NCBI RefSeq assembly: GCF_037893015.1
Contig: NC_133665.1
Span: 36,494,533 to 36,558,532 of the forward strand
Direction of reading: 5' to 3'
Source: Macrotis lagotis
Taxonomy: Eukaryota > Chordata > Mammalia > Peramelemorphia > Peramelidae
Length of the DNA: 64,000 nucleotides
The position numbers and the translations under genes were made by a program. Below are positions 1 to 10,967 of this stretch, piece after piece. Below the pieces are notes generated by a model. It had not been told where the DNA came from. It was given only the letters and a program-made list of their open reading frames with translations, and did no database searches. Each line of letters begins with the position of its first letter. Position 1 is the first letter of the stretch.

Positions 1-60
1 AATTAATAACTTGGGAAAGAGGCATTAAAAATACTGAAGATTATCTTAAAAATAGTCTAG

Positions 61-217
61 GGGGTGGCTAGGTGCTGCAGTGGATAGAGCACCGGCCCTG
101 GAGTCAGGAGTACCTGAGTTCAAATTTGGCCTCAGACACTTAATATTTACCTAGCTGTGTGGCCTTGGGCAAGCCACTTAACCCCATTCCTTGAAAAAAA
201 AAACCTAAAAAAATAAC
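61..217 (+). mobile_element. tRNA-derived CORE-SINE (WSINE1-like)
   Basis: It begins GGGGTGGCTAGGTG, has the GTGGATAGAGCACCGGCCCTG box-A-like head, CTAGCTGTGTGGCCTTGGGC core and CTTAACCCCATT end, then an A-rich tail. It lies inside the ORF1 part of the plus-strand L1. Confidence 0.9.
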
Positions 218-314
218 CTCAAAATTCATAAAAGAAGAGAATTCCTTATAAGTAGAAATGAAAAAAGTTATAAAAGCTCATTTAAGAAAATAATTCTTTA
301 AAAATTAGAATTGG

Positions 315-467
315 AAGGCTGTTAGGTGGCCCAGTGGATAGAACACTGGACCTAGAGTCAGGAAGACCTGGGTTCAAATGTGACCTTAGATGCTTAATAA
401 TTACCTAGCTGTGTGTCCTTGGGCAAGTCACTTAACCCCTGCCTTGTAAAAAAGAAATAAAAAAAAA
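315..467 (+). mobile_element. tRNA-derived CORE-SINE with target duplication
   Basis: Same SINE head, core and A-rich tail as its neighbours, more diverged. The 8-bp direct repeat TAGAATTG lies on both sides (307-314 and 468-475). The L1 ORF1 sequence is continuous once the SINE is removed, which confirms insertion into the L1. Confidence 0.88.
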
Positions 468-1338
468 TAGAATTGAGCAAGTGAAAGCTAATGATTCCAT
501 TACATTTCAGGAAACAAAAAATTCAAAAGAATGAAAAAATAGAAGAAAATGGAAAATATCTCATTGGAAAAAAGATTGAGGAGATAATTTAAGAATTATT
601 AGCCTGTTAAGCAAAAGATTTTAGATATCATATTTCCAAAAATTATTAAGGAAACCTTCCTCCCATAACCACCAGCAATATCTTAGGCCCAGAGGGATCT
701 TATAGAAATGGAAAGAATCCACTGACCACTTCTAAAAGAGATCCTAAAATGACAATGCCCAGGAATATTATAACTAAATTCCAGAACTTTTAGACCAAGG
801 AGAAAGTATTGCAGGCAGCCAGAAGTAAACAATTCACTTATCATGGAGCCACAGTCTGGATCACACAAGATTTAGTAGAAGTGGAGGACTTGGAATATAA
901 TTTCCTGGAGGGCAAAGGAGCTAGAATGACAACAAAGAATAACTTACCCAGCAACCTGATCATTATCTTTCAGGGGGGAAAATGGATGTTTCCTTATGAA
1001 AAGCCCAGAAGTGAATAGAAAATTTGACATTCAAACAGAAGATTAAAGGAAAAACATAAGTGAGTTAACTTGTTTACATTCCTATGTGGCAAGATGATGT
1101 ATATAATTCCTAAGAACTATGTTGCTATTAGGGTTGTTAGAAGATATGGGTTTGAGTTGATTATGTTGGGATGATCTCCAAAAATAGAATGTAGGTGTGA
1201 GAAATAGGGATTGAAAAAAAGGGGGGAAGGGAAAAGAAGATGGGGAAATTTTTGTCACATAAAGGAAGAAGAAATTTTTTTAATGAAGAGTTAAATGATG
1301 GAGAAGGTAATGCCTGCACCTGAACAACACTGGAAAGA

Positions 1339-1340
<2 letters not shown>

Positions 1341-1376
<36 letters not shown>
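1341..1376. repeat. (AC)n microsatellite
   Basis: About 18 perfect AC units in the ORF1-ORF2 spacer of the L1. Open frames across it are artefacts. Confidence 0.97.
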
Positions 1377-1378
<2 letters not shown>

Positions 1379-1858
1379 AGAAGGATATAGAAATCCATTT
1401 TACTCAAGAAGATAGTGGGGGAAGAGTGTAAGAGATATGGGGGTGGGGAAAGAAAAGGATGGATTGGGAGAAGCACAGTTCAAAAACAAAAAAAGACATT
1501 TGAAACGGGAAAGGGTAAAAAAAGAAAGAAGAGTAATCAGAGGAAAATGGGATTGAGGGAAATGGTTAGTGATTTTATCTGTGAATGTGAATGGGATGAG
1601 TTAATCTATAGCATGAAAGCAGAGAGCAGAATGGATTGGAAACAAGAATCCAACAATAGGTTAAGTTTAAGAGACACATTTGGGACAAAAAAATACACAG
1701 AGTTGGAATGGAGAGCCGAAATAGAATTTAATATGCTTCACCTGAAGTGAAGCGATCAGGGTTGGCAAGCATCCAAAATAGTTAAATGAAGTAATCAGGG
1801 AAACTCTATTTTGCTAAAAAAGTAACAGACAAGTTTCTCTGATAAAGGTGTCATTTTT

Positions 1859-1860
1859 CA

Positions 1861-1895
<35 letters not shown>

Positions 1896-1908
1896 TTATA
1901 TATATATG
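1859..1908. repeat. (ATAC)n then (TA)n microsatellite
   Basis: Tandem CATA units followed by TA-rich sequence, within the ORF2 3' part of the L1. Confidence 0.95.
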
Positions 1909-2233
1909 AAACTGAGTCAAATTTATAAAATAAGAGCCTTTCCCTAGTTGATAAATGGTAAAATGTTATGAATAGACACTTTTCAAAAGAAGAAATGAAA
2001 GCTATCTAACAATGAAAAAATGTGTAAATCACTATTGACTGGAAATGCAATCTTTTTATTATATAAATATTTCATTTGTTTTCCGATTATATACAATAGT
2101 AGTTTCTACCAATCAGTTTAGTAAAGTTTTGAATTATATAATTCCCCCCATCCTCCCTTCTCTCTCCCTCCCCACAACACTATTTAGATTGTTTCCAGGA
2201 CTGGAAACAATTGATCAAAATTGAATGTGAAAG

Positions 2234-2235
<2 letters not shown>

Positions 2236-2322
<87 letters not shown>

Positions 2323-2333
2323 CATATATATAT
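2236..2333. repeat. (TA)n(TG)n(TA)n compound microsatellite
   Basis: About 17 TA units, about 24 TG units, then a short TA tract. It separates two copies of L1 3'-UTR-like sequence (2051-2230 and 2335-2500). Confidence 0.96.
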
Positions 2334-2681
2334 TTGCTTTTTATTGAATTTATTTATTTTGAATTTTACAATTTTTTCTTTAATCTTGCTTCCCTCCCCC
2401 AAGCCCCCAAAGAAGACAGTCTGTAAGTCTTTACATTGTTTCCTTCGTATACATTGATCTAAGTTGAATGTGAGAGAGAAATCATATCCTTAAGGAAAAA
2501 AAATAAAGTATAAGAGAGCAAAATTACTTTATAAGATAATGGTTTTTTTTAAAATTAAAGGTAATAGCCTTTGGTCTTTGTTCAAACTCCACAATTCTTT
2601 CTTTGGATAGTATTCTCCATCACAGATACCTTTGCCTGATTGTTGCACTGATGGAATGAGTAAGTCCATTAAGATTGATAA

Positions 2682-3278
2682 TCACCCCCACATTGCTGTT
2701 ACAGTGTACAATGTTCTTCTGATTCTGCTCATCTTGCTCAGCATCAGTGCATGAAAATTCTTCCAGGTTTCCCTGAATTCCCATCCCTGATTTCTAATAG
2801 AACAATAGTGTTCCATAATATACATATACCACAATTTGTTTAGCCATTCCTCAATTGATGGACATTCCCTTGAATTCCAATCCTTTGCTACCACAAACAG
2901 AGCTGCTATGAATATTTTTGAACAAGTGATGTTTTTACCCATTTTCATGATTTCTTCAGGGTATAGACCCAGAAGTGGTATTGCTGGATCAAAGGGTGTG
3001 CATATTTTTATTGCCGTTTGGGCATAATCCCAAATTGCTCTCCAGAAAGGTTGGTTCAGTTCACAGCTCCACCAATAATGCATTAATGTCCCAGATTTCC
3101 CACATCTCTTCCAATATTGGTTGTTGTCCCTTTTGGTCATATTGGTCAATTTGATAAGTGTGAGATGGTACCTCAGAGATACTTTAATTTGCATTTCTCT
3201 AATCACTAATGATTTAGAGAAATTTTTCATATAACTACAGATAGCTTTGATTTCCTCCTCTGTAAATTGCCTTTGCAT
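2682..3278 (-). pseudogene. L1 ORF2 C-terminal domain fragment
   Basis: An open stretch of 198 codons. It matches the C-terminal part of L1 ORF2p downstream of the reverse transcriptase: REMQIK near residue 28, WWSCE near 69, FDPAIPLLGLYP near 96, FIAALF near 122 and WNSRECPSIEEW near 133. In L1 this zone binds RNA and is needed for retrotransposition. It is only a piece, since ORF2 upstream is broken by SINEs, losses and the inversion. Confidence 0.9.
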
Positions 3279-3370
3279 ATCCTTTCACCATTGGTCAACT
3301 GGGGAATAGCTTGTTTTTTTTTTTTAAATAAATTTGACTCCATTTTCTGCATATTTAGAAATGAGTCCCC

Positions 3371-3524
3371 TTCTTTTAGGTTTTTGCAAGGCAAATGGGG
3401 TTAAGTGGCTTGCCCAAGGCCACACAGCTAGCTAATTATTATTAAATGTCTGAGGTCAGATTTGAACCCAGGTCCTCCTGACTCCAGGCCCGGTGCTCTA
3501 TCCACCACACCACCTAGCTGCCCC
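3371..3524 (-). mobile_element. CORE-SINE inserted in L1 ORF2
   Basis: Reverse-strand SINE starting with a T-rich tail (TTTTAGGTTTTTGCAAGG) and ending CACCTAGCTGCCCC. AAATGAGTCC at 3359-3368 is repeated at 3527-3536 as a target duplication. Confidence 0.93.
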
Positions 3525-4335
3525 TAAAATGAGTCCTTTGTCAGAAACACTAGTTGTAAAAATTGTTTCACAATTTACTGCATTTCTTTTGATCTTCTTG
3601 GTGGTTAGAGTAGTTTTGTGCAAAAGCTTTTAAATTTAATGTAATCAAAATTATCCAATTTGTCTTTCATGATGCTCACTGATTCTTCCTTGGTCATAAA
3701 CTGCTCCCCTTTCCATAGATCTAATAGGCAAACTATTCCTTGTTCTCCTAGTTTGCTTATAATATTGTCTTTTATGTCTAAATCCTACACCTATTTTCAT
3801 CTTATCTTGGGATAGGGTGTCTAATCCAAGTTTTTGGCATTCTATCTTCTAGTTTCCCCAGCAGTTTTTATCAAGGAGAGAGTTATTATCTTGGAAGCTG
3901 GACTCTTTGGGTTTATTAAATAGCAGACTATCATTTCCTGCTATCTCTTTTGTACCTAGTTTGTTCCACTGATTCATCACTCAATTTCTAAGCCAGCACC
4001 AGACAGTTTTGATGACTGATGCTTTATAATATAATTTTACACATGATAAGGCTAAGCTACTTTCTTTTGCATTTTTTCATTAAATCCCTTGATATTCTTG
4101 ACTTTTTGTTTTTCCATATGAATTTAGTTAAAATTTTTTCTAGCTCACTGAAGTAATTTTTTGGAAGGTTGATTGGTATGGAATTAAATAAGTAGTTTAA
4201 TTTAGGTAGAATTGTAATTTTTATTCTATTAGCTCGACCTATCCATGAGCAATTAATATTTACCCAATTATTTAGATATTATTTTATTTGTGTGAAGTGT
4301 TTTATAGTTTTTTAATTTTTTAAAAAAAATTTATA

Positions 4336-4470
4336 TAAGGCAATGGGGTTAAGAGTGACTTGCCCAAGGTCATACAGCTAGGCAATTATTAACTGTCAGA
4401 GTCAAATTTCAACTCAGGTCCTCCTGTCTCCAGGGACAGTGCTCTATCCACTGTGCAACCTAGCTGCCCC
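4336..4470 (-). mobile_element. CORE-SINE inserted in L1 ORF2
   Basis: Reverse SINE with GGCAATGGGGTTAAG ... CTCTATCCACTGTG ... CTAGCTGCCCC. Some small losses in the core. Confidence 0.9.
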
Positions 4471-4865
4471 CTTTATGGTTGTTTTCATAGAAATTCGAAG
4501 TCTGCCTTGGCAGGTAGATTCCCAAGTATTTTATGTTGTGTGAAGTTTTTTAAATGCTATATCTTGCTGCTATATCTTTCTAGTAATATAAAGAGATGCT
4601 GAGGATTTGGGTGGGCTTATTTTATATCCTGCAACTTTGCTAAAATTGCTAATTGTTTCCAATAGTTTTATAGATTTTTTTTAGGGTTCTCTAGGTATAC
4701 CATCATGTCATCAGCAAAGAGTTAGAGTTTTGTTTATTCCTTCCTAATTCTAATTCCTTCAATTTCTTTTTCTTCTCATTGCTGAAGCTAACATTTCAAA
4801 TACAATATTGAATAGTAGTGGTGATAATGGGCATCCTTGTTTCACTTCTTATTTTATTGGGAATG

Positions 4866-6085
4866 CAGTACATGGTGCCTACACAAAAACTGACCATATA
4901 CTAGGGCAAAAAAACCTGAAAATAAAATGCAGAAAGGCAGGAATAGTGAATACTTCCTTTTCAGATCATAATGCAATAAAAATTACATGCAATAATGGGC
5001 CATACAGAGATAGACCTAAAACTAATTGGAAACTAAATTACTTCATTTTAAAGAATGAGTGGATCAAACAACAAATTATAGATAGAACTAATGATTTCAT
5101 CCTATACAATGACAATAGGGGATATACTAAATCTCTAAATGCTCACATGAATTAAATAGAGAAAGAAGAAATCAATGAACTAAGTATGCAACTAAAAAAA
5201 TTAAAGAACAAATTAAAAACTTCCAAATAAATACCAAATTAGAAATTCTAAAACATTAAAGGAGAAATCAATAAAATCAAAAGCCAGAAAGCTATTAAAC
5301 TAATAAATAAAACCAAGACTTGGTTTTAAGTAAAAAATAAATAAAATAGATAAACCTTTGGTTAATTTGATTTTTAAAAAAGAAAGAAGGAAATCAGATG
5401 AAAAAGGTGAACTCACCACCAACGAGGAGGAAATTAAAGTAATAATTAAGAGCTATTTTGTCCAACTATATGACAATAAATTTGATCATCTAAATGAAAT
5501 GGATGAATATTTACAAAAATATAAGTTGCTCAAGTTAAGTGAAGAGCAAATTAAATACCTAAATAACCCTATCCCAGAAAAAGAAATTCAACAAGCCATC
5601 AATGAACTCCCTAAGAATAATCTCTAGGGCCAGATGGATTCACAAGTGAATTCTATCAAACATTTTAGGAACAATTAATTCCAATTCTATATAAACTATT
5701 TGGAAAAATAGGTGAAGATGGAATTCTGACTAATTCCTTCTATGACACCAATATGGTGCTGATACCTAAACTAGGAATAATTAAAACAGAGAAAGAACAT
5801 TATAGACCAATTTCCCTAATGAATTTGGATACAAATATCTTAAATAAAATCTTAGCAAAGTGATTAAAGCAAGTTATCACTAGGATAATATATTATGACC
5901 AAGTAGGATCTATCCCAGGAATGCAGGATTGGTTCAATATTAGGAAAACTATCAGTATAATCAACTATACCAATAACAAACCTATTAGATATCATATGAT
6001 TATCTCAATAGATGCTGAAAAAGTCTTTCAAAAAATACAACACCTATTCCTACTAAAAAAACACTAGAGAGCATAGGAATAAATG
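4866..6085 (+). mobile_element. Inverted middle section of the L1 (endonuclease end to RT)
   Basis: Here the L1 protein sense is on the plus strand: endonuclease end (TKTDHILGQKN, then FSDHNAIKI at 4890-4985), linker, and RT fingers ([16 protein letters not shown] at 5437, then GPDGFTSEFYQ-like sequence at 5630). Left and right of it the same L1 runs on the minus strand. The endonuclease resumes at 6086 within about 20 bases of where this segment starts in L1 order, and the RT resumes at 4865 after a gap of roughly 75 bases, by comparison with remembered marsupial L1 sequence. Confidence 0.85.
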
Positions 6086-6371
6086 GATTGCTCTATCCCC
6101 ATTCAGTTTTTCCAAAGGCCTATCATGTCTAGGTTTTCTAAAATTCTATTTACCTCCTTAACTTCCTTCTTATTCATTTTATGGTTAGATTTATCTAAAT
6201 CTGAAAGAAGGAGGTTGAGGTCTCCCACCAGTAGAATTTTGCTGTCTATATCTTCCTGTAACTCATTCAGTTTCCCCTCTAAGAATCTGGATGCCTTACT
6301 GCTTGGTGTATACATATTTAGTATTGAAATTGCTTCATTGTTTATGGTGCTTTTTAGGTTTTCTTTATATC

Positions 6372-6518
6372 ATTTTTTTTTGGCAAGGCAATGGGGTTAA
6401 GTGACTTGTCGAAGCCCACACAGCTAGGTAATTATTAAGTGTCTGAGGTCATATTTGAACTCAGATCCTCCTGACTCCAGGGCCAGTACTCTATTCACTC
6501 AGCCACCTAGCTGCCTCT
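6372..6518 (-). mobile_element. CORE-SINE
   Basis: Reverse SINE with T-rich tail and CACCTAGCTGCC end. TTCTTTATATC before it is matched by TCCTTATATC after it, a likely target duplication. Confidence 0.9.
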
Positions 6519-6582
6519 CCTTATATCTTTTAATGATACAATTTCCTTATATCTTTTTAAAATTAAAAAAAAATTTTAGTCT

Positions 6583-6734
6583 TCTTTTTTTTTGCAAGCC
6601 AATGGGCTAAGTGATTTGCCCAAGGTCACACAACTAGGCAAGTATTAAGTGTCTGAGGCTGGACTTGAACTCAGGTCCTCCTGACACCAGGGCTGGTGCT
6701 CTGTTCACTGCTCTATTCCACCTAGCTGCCCCCC
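6583..6734 (-). mobile_element. CORE-SINE
   Basis: Second reverse SINE about 65 bases on, again next to a copy of ATATCTTTTA (6549 and about 6739). The two SINEs hit nearly the same endonuclease-coding site of the L1. Confidence 0.9.
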
Positions 6735-7050
6735 CCAATATCTTTTAATGAGATCTATTTTTGTAGCTGATTTGTCTGAGATAAGGATTGCTACCCTAAC
6801 CTTTTTCATTTCAACTGAAGCATTATACATTCAACCTATGGTTCCATGATATCAGGGCATTTTTCCACCACTAAATCCTGAAATATTGAGTTCAGGCTTT
6901 TTTTTTTTCTCCTCAAAGTTTTCAAGAAGCCCAGGGATTCTTAAATTGTCTCTACTGAATCTACTCCCCAGATCAGTTGTTTTGCCCATGAGGTATTTTA
7001 CATTTTCTTCTATTTTTTTTGGGGGGGTTATTTAACACATTCTGTTTGTC

Positions 7051-7437
7051 TCAAGAAGTCATTCGTTTCCACAGATTCCAATCTTTTTTTAAAGAATAAT
7101 TTTCTTCATTTACCTTTTGCAACTTCTTTTCCAATTGGTCAATTCTATTTTTGAAGTAGTTTTCCATTTGCCCAATTTTGAGAGAATTATTTTCTTTGTG
7201 CACTTGTCCATTTGTATTTTTGAAGGATTTGTTTTCTTGTTGCAAGATGCAAAGTGTTAATATTCTCCTGTGTTTCTTTTTCCCCAATTTTTCCATTTGT
7301 TTTTTAAACTCTTTCCTGATCTCTTCTAAGAGGTCTTTCTGGGCTGGAGACACATTCATATTCTCCTCTGAAGCTCCAGTCCTCTCTGAGTTAGGATCTT
7401 TGCCTTCAAGGTAACATTTAGTAGTCCCCCTTTTCAT
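7051..7437 (-). pseudogene. L1 ORF1 N-terminal coiled-coil fragment
   Basis: 129 codons. The sequence PAQKDLLEEIRKEFKKQ is followed by heptad-like repeats rich in N, S, L and E (ENNSLK, NRIDQLEKKLQ, NEENYSLKK). L1 ORF1p is a trimeric RNA-binding protein and this is its coiled coil. The C-terminal RNA-binding domain is lost upstream at about 6830-6900. Confidence 0.88.
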
Positions 7438-7439
7438 TG

Positions 7440-8182
7440 GTTTTTCTTCATTTTCTTAGGATCTTGTGTTGGGGGAGGGCTGGTTCACAGACCTTTGGTG
7501 TTGAGATCTTTCAAGACTTTGCTCACTGGTTTAGGAACTCCAAGTGGGTCAGCCAGATACTTGATTAGTGGCCTACTCTCTAGGTCTGGAGGGTGGAGGG
7601 ACAGCAGGATCTGGGTTATCCTCCAACAATGTAGGCTGGGTCCTCAGGCTATATAGTTAATCTACTTAATCCTCAGCAGTGGGGGAGATCTGCTGCCCAC
7701 ACCTAAGCCTGGGGGGAGGGGAGCTATTACTGTGTCTGTTCTGGGAAAAGTCACTTTCTTCCACCATAATGGGGGGGAGGGGACTCAACTGGAAACACTG
7801 GGACTTTTCTGAAAACATGGGGGTTCACAGCCCTGGTCTTCCAGACCAGTCAAACTGACCAAATTTATGTCTAGCTGCCACATTGGAGCTCTCTGCCCCA
7901 TTCAGTAAATGCTTCCAGGCTGGAGCTCTTCCTGCTACCACACACACAGCAAATGCTTCTGCCATTGTTCTCAGGTCAGTCCCTGTGCCTCATCCTGCTG
8001 CCCCTGTACTGACTCTCTGCCTTGATTTGCCCATGCTCCCCTGACACAGACCTTCCTGTTCGATGTTCTTTAGGTCCTTCTCTGGGTTTTATGGACCCAA
8101 ACTCTGATATTATTTCTGAGGGAAAGCCAGGAGAGCTTAAGACAATGCCTGGCTTCTCTCTACCATCTTGGCCAGAAATCGA
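7440..8182 (-). promoter_or_regulatory. L1 5' UTR (internal promoter region, inactive)
   Basis: GC-richer than its surroundings and lying between ORF1 and the 5' end. In L1 this region holds the internal pol II promoter. It ends with the marsupial L1 start motif CCAAGATGG read on the minus strand, a change from the usual CAAGATGGCG. Confidence 0.6.
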
Positions 8183-8748
8183 GAAATGCAAATTAAAACA
8201 ATTCTGAGGGCGTACCACATGCTTATCAGAAATGACAAATGCTAGAGGGAATAAATAAGTACACTAATGTACTGTTAATATATTGGTGAACTGGTCCAAC
8301 CCTTCTGGGGAGCAATCTGAAACTATGCCCAAAGTGTTAAAAAACTGAGATTATTCTTTGATACAGCAATGCCCGTACTAGTCTGGACCAAAGAGATTTT
8401 AAAAAACAGAAATATGTGTATAAAATATTTATGGTACTCTTTTTGTGGTGACACAATTAGTAATTGAGGGATGTTCATTAATTGATGAATGGCTGAACAC
8501 TTTTTGTTATATGCTTATAAATGGGGTGCTACTAGGTTATAAGAAATGACAAGGAGAATGGTTTCAGGGAAAAATAAAAACATAACAAGACTGATATGAG
8601 CTGATTCAAAGTGAGGTGCGAAGAGCTGGAAGAGCATTGTGCACAGTAAAAGCAATGTTGTAATGATGATCAACTATGAAAGATTTGGCTACTTTGGTCA
8701 ATATAGAGATCCAAGAGAATTTCAAAGGACTCGTGAAAGGGAAAAATG

Positions 8749-8804
<56 letters not shown>

Positions 8805-9035
8805 GAGAAAGTGACAGACAGGAGGGAATTAATGATAGTGCAAATTGAAGTACTGGATAATTTTCTCACTTTACTTTTTTGGCCTTTTTTTGCAATATAG
8901 CTAATATGGAAATACTTTGCATGATTTCAAATGCATAATTGCTACCATATTATTTGCCTTCTCATTGGGTGTGGTAAAATTAGGAGGGAGAAAATCTGTA
9001 ATTCAAAAATTTTAAAAAAAGGATGTTAAAATAAA
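8183..9035 (+). mobile_element. L1 LINE, right part (ORF2 C-terminus and 3' UTR)
   Basis: Continuation of the L1 cut at 2050. It starts GAAATGCAAATTAAAAC, then encodes degraded C-terminal ORF2 words (near 8330 and 8470-8540), then the 3' UTR with AGAATTTCAAAGGACTCGTGA-type and CTTCTCATTGGGTG words and an A-rich end near 9030. Confidence 0.85.
8752..8803. repeat. (GA)n microsatellite
   Basis: About 24 GA units within the L1 3' UTR. Polypurine tract. Confidence 0.97.
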
Positions 9036-9039
9036 TAAT

Positions 9040-9365
9040 TAATTATTAAATGCTTAGAAAAGAAAACAAGCTCTTCATTCTTGAGAACCCCCCTTGTGCT
9101 TCTAGCTGAGTACAGTAAGAATGGGATGGACAGTATCCTGTGGCAGACATGCATGGCCATAGGAGACCTGTTTGTATGCAGATTATGGGGAAAGTTCAAA
9201 ATATTGATCTCAATCATTTGTACAGAGGAGAGGTATTCTGAATGACTATAATCCCAAAATCTAGTTTTCCTCCAGAAAACAAGTAAATTTCCAAGTCAGT
9301 ACCACCTTTGAGAGTTACTTTATGGATAACTTAAAATTCAAGAACCAGTTATTATATCAATAAGC
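9040..9365. other. Unclassified single-copy-looking sequence
   Basis: No SINE or LINE word recognised, no long frame without stops, no splice-like pattern worth keeping. Confidence 0.4.
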
Positions 9366-10004
9366 CTTTATAAAAAACTTTGTGTGTGCCATACATTGTG
9401 CTAGTCTCTGGGGAATTCAAAGAAAGATGAAACTGTTTCTGCTCTTAGGGAGCTTATACTGTAATAGTGAAAGACAATCTATATAACTATTATGCATTCA
9501 AAATATATATATACAAACTAGATGGAAGTTATTCTCAAAGGGAAGTTATTAGAGGGGAGGGAAATAAGAGAGGCAAGTCAAGTAAAGAGAGGATTCTTGT
9601 AGAAGGCAAAAGAAGCTTAGAGGTAGAGGTGAGGAGAACATTTCAGATGTTGGGAAGAGCCCGCTGAAGATGTGAAGTCAGAAAATACCAAATCTTATGT
9701 AGCTGAATTATAGTGTAGTGAGAAACTAAATGAAAGAATACTGGAAATATTACGAAGTCCAGATTGTGAGGCTCTCTAAATGACAGAGGATTTTGTTTTT
9801 GATTTTCTAGGTAATTCAGGAGCCACTGGAGTTTATTGAGTGGGAAGGGGTACCACAGTGCCACTTTAGGAAAAATACTTTGGCAGCTCAGTGGAGAATA
9901 GGTTAATGTAGAGAGACTCCAGGAAGACCAATATGAAGGCTATACTTAGGGTGGCAGTGATGTATTATCTTTTAAGATAATATAGAGCCAGATTTCTTAA
10001 CCTC

Positions 10005-10006
<2 letters not shown>

Positions 10007-10046
<40 letters not shown>
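10007..10046. repeat. (TG)n microsatellite
   Basis: About 19 TG units inside the L2. Confidence 0.96.
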
Positions 10047-10047
<1 letters not shown>

Positions 10048-10659
10048 CCTAAGCCCTTTTGGTGATATGATGAAATATGATGAAACCTTTGGTCTCCTCA
10101 GAATGTAGTTTTTAAATGCATAAAATAGAAAATAAAAAATATTTTAAATACAGGAGACAAAATGAAAAAAAGTATTCCTAGACATCTCTCCCCTCCCCCC
10201 CTTGAGAATTTCTAGTATAGAGAGAAAAAAGAAGTCCAGGGTAGCTTTGGAGAAGACCCAAAGCTAGTGGAGATAACATGGATGAAGTTTCAGTAAAGGA
10301 CAGTGAGGACAGTCAGATAGGAGGAAAAGTCATCAAGAAAGGTATTATGAAACTTGGAGATGAGAAAGGGTCTAGAAAGAAAGGATTTTCAGTAGTGTCA
10401 AAGATTGTAGAACATTTAAGATGAATGAGGATTGAGAAAAGACCACCCAATTTGGCAATTAAGATATCACTGATAAATTTGGAGAGAAAAATTTCCCTTG
10501 AATGACAAATTTACAAGTAAGAATACAGAGGGTTTAGAGGCAAGGGAAGAAATATAAAACCCGTAGCATGTAAAATTTCTCAATTAATTTAGATAAGGAG
10601 CCAAAAATAGATACTGGGTGATAGTAAGCATGGCTGTATCAACAGAGAGTTTGGATTTT

Positions 10660-10810
10660 TTGTTGTTTGTTTTTTGCAATGCAATAGGGTTAAGTGACTT
10701 GCCCAAGGTCACACAGCTAAGTAAGCCTTATGTGTGTGAGGCCAGGTTTAAACTCAGGTCCTCCTGACTCCAGGGTTGGTGCTCCATTCACTGCACCACC
10801 TAGCTGCCCC
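10660..10810 (-). mobile_element. CORE-SINE, first of a tandem pair
   Basis: Reverse SINE, T-rich tail to CACCTAGCTGCCCC. CAGAGAGTTT before it recurs as CAGAGAGGTTT just after it. Confidence 0.92.
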
Positions 10811-10819
10811 TCAGAGAGG

Positions 10820-10967
10820 TTTAGGTTTTTGCAAGGCAAATGGGGTTAAGTGGCTTGCCCAAGGCCACACAGCTAGGTAATTATTAAGTGTCTGAGACTG
10901 GATTTGAACCCAGGTACTCCTGACTCCAAGGCTGGTGCTTTATCCACTCTGCCACCTAGCCGTCCCT
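10820..10967 (-). mobile_element. CORE-SINE, second of a tandem pair
   Basis: A second reverse SINE starts about 10 bases after the first. CAGAGAGTTTT follows it at 10970. The target word is therefore present three times, as expected for two successive insertions at one site. Confidence 0.92.

Larger units (their letters stand above)
1..2050 (+). mobile_element. L1 LINE, left part (ORF1, start of ORF2 endonuclease, ORF2 C-terminus)
   Basis: From the window edge to about 1018 the plus strand reads as an L1 ORF1: a degraded coiled-coil part, then a C-terminal domain with the motifs KQFTYHGATV and WITQDL. A purine-rich spacer follows, then an endonuclease-like piece near 1600-1820 (key words MDWKQES and a degraded AGVAI-type motif). 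Near 1822 the sequence jumps to the extreme ORF2 C-terminus (TCTCTGATAAAGG onward), so nearly all of ORF2 is missing. It stops at 2050 inside the ORF2 C-terminal region and resumes at 8183. Two SINEs and simple repeats lie within. The reading frames are heavily broken, so it is an old, inactive copy. Confidence 0.8.
2051..8182 (-). mobile_element. L1 LINE inserted into the plus-strand L1, with an internal inversion
   Basis: On the minus strand this runs from a 5' UTR (8182, beginning GATTTCTGGCCAAGATGG) through ORF1, part of the endonuclease, the RT and C-terminal domain of ORF2, to a 3' UTR at about 2051. The 9-bp word GAAATGCAA occurs at 2042-2050 and again at 8183-8191, and the flanking plus-strand L1 reads through when the insert is removed. 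The segment 4866-6085 is turned round. A further loss joins the endonuclease to ORF1 near 6830. Four SINEs interrupt it. It is dead: both ORFs are in pieces. Confidence 0.88.

Noticed and set aside
2211-2457. Open frames through the TA/TG tract, and similar ones at 1161-1476, 20194-20556, 8606-8900 and 13339-13572.
   Set aside because: They are translations of microsatellites (poly-CV, poly-HT, poly-ER, poly-SL), not genes.
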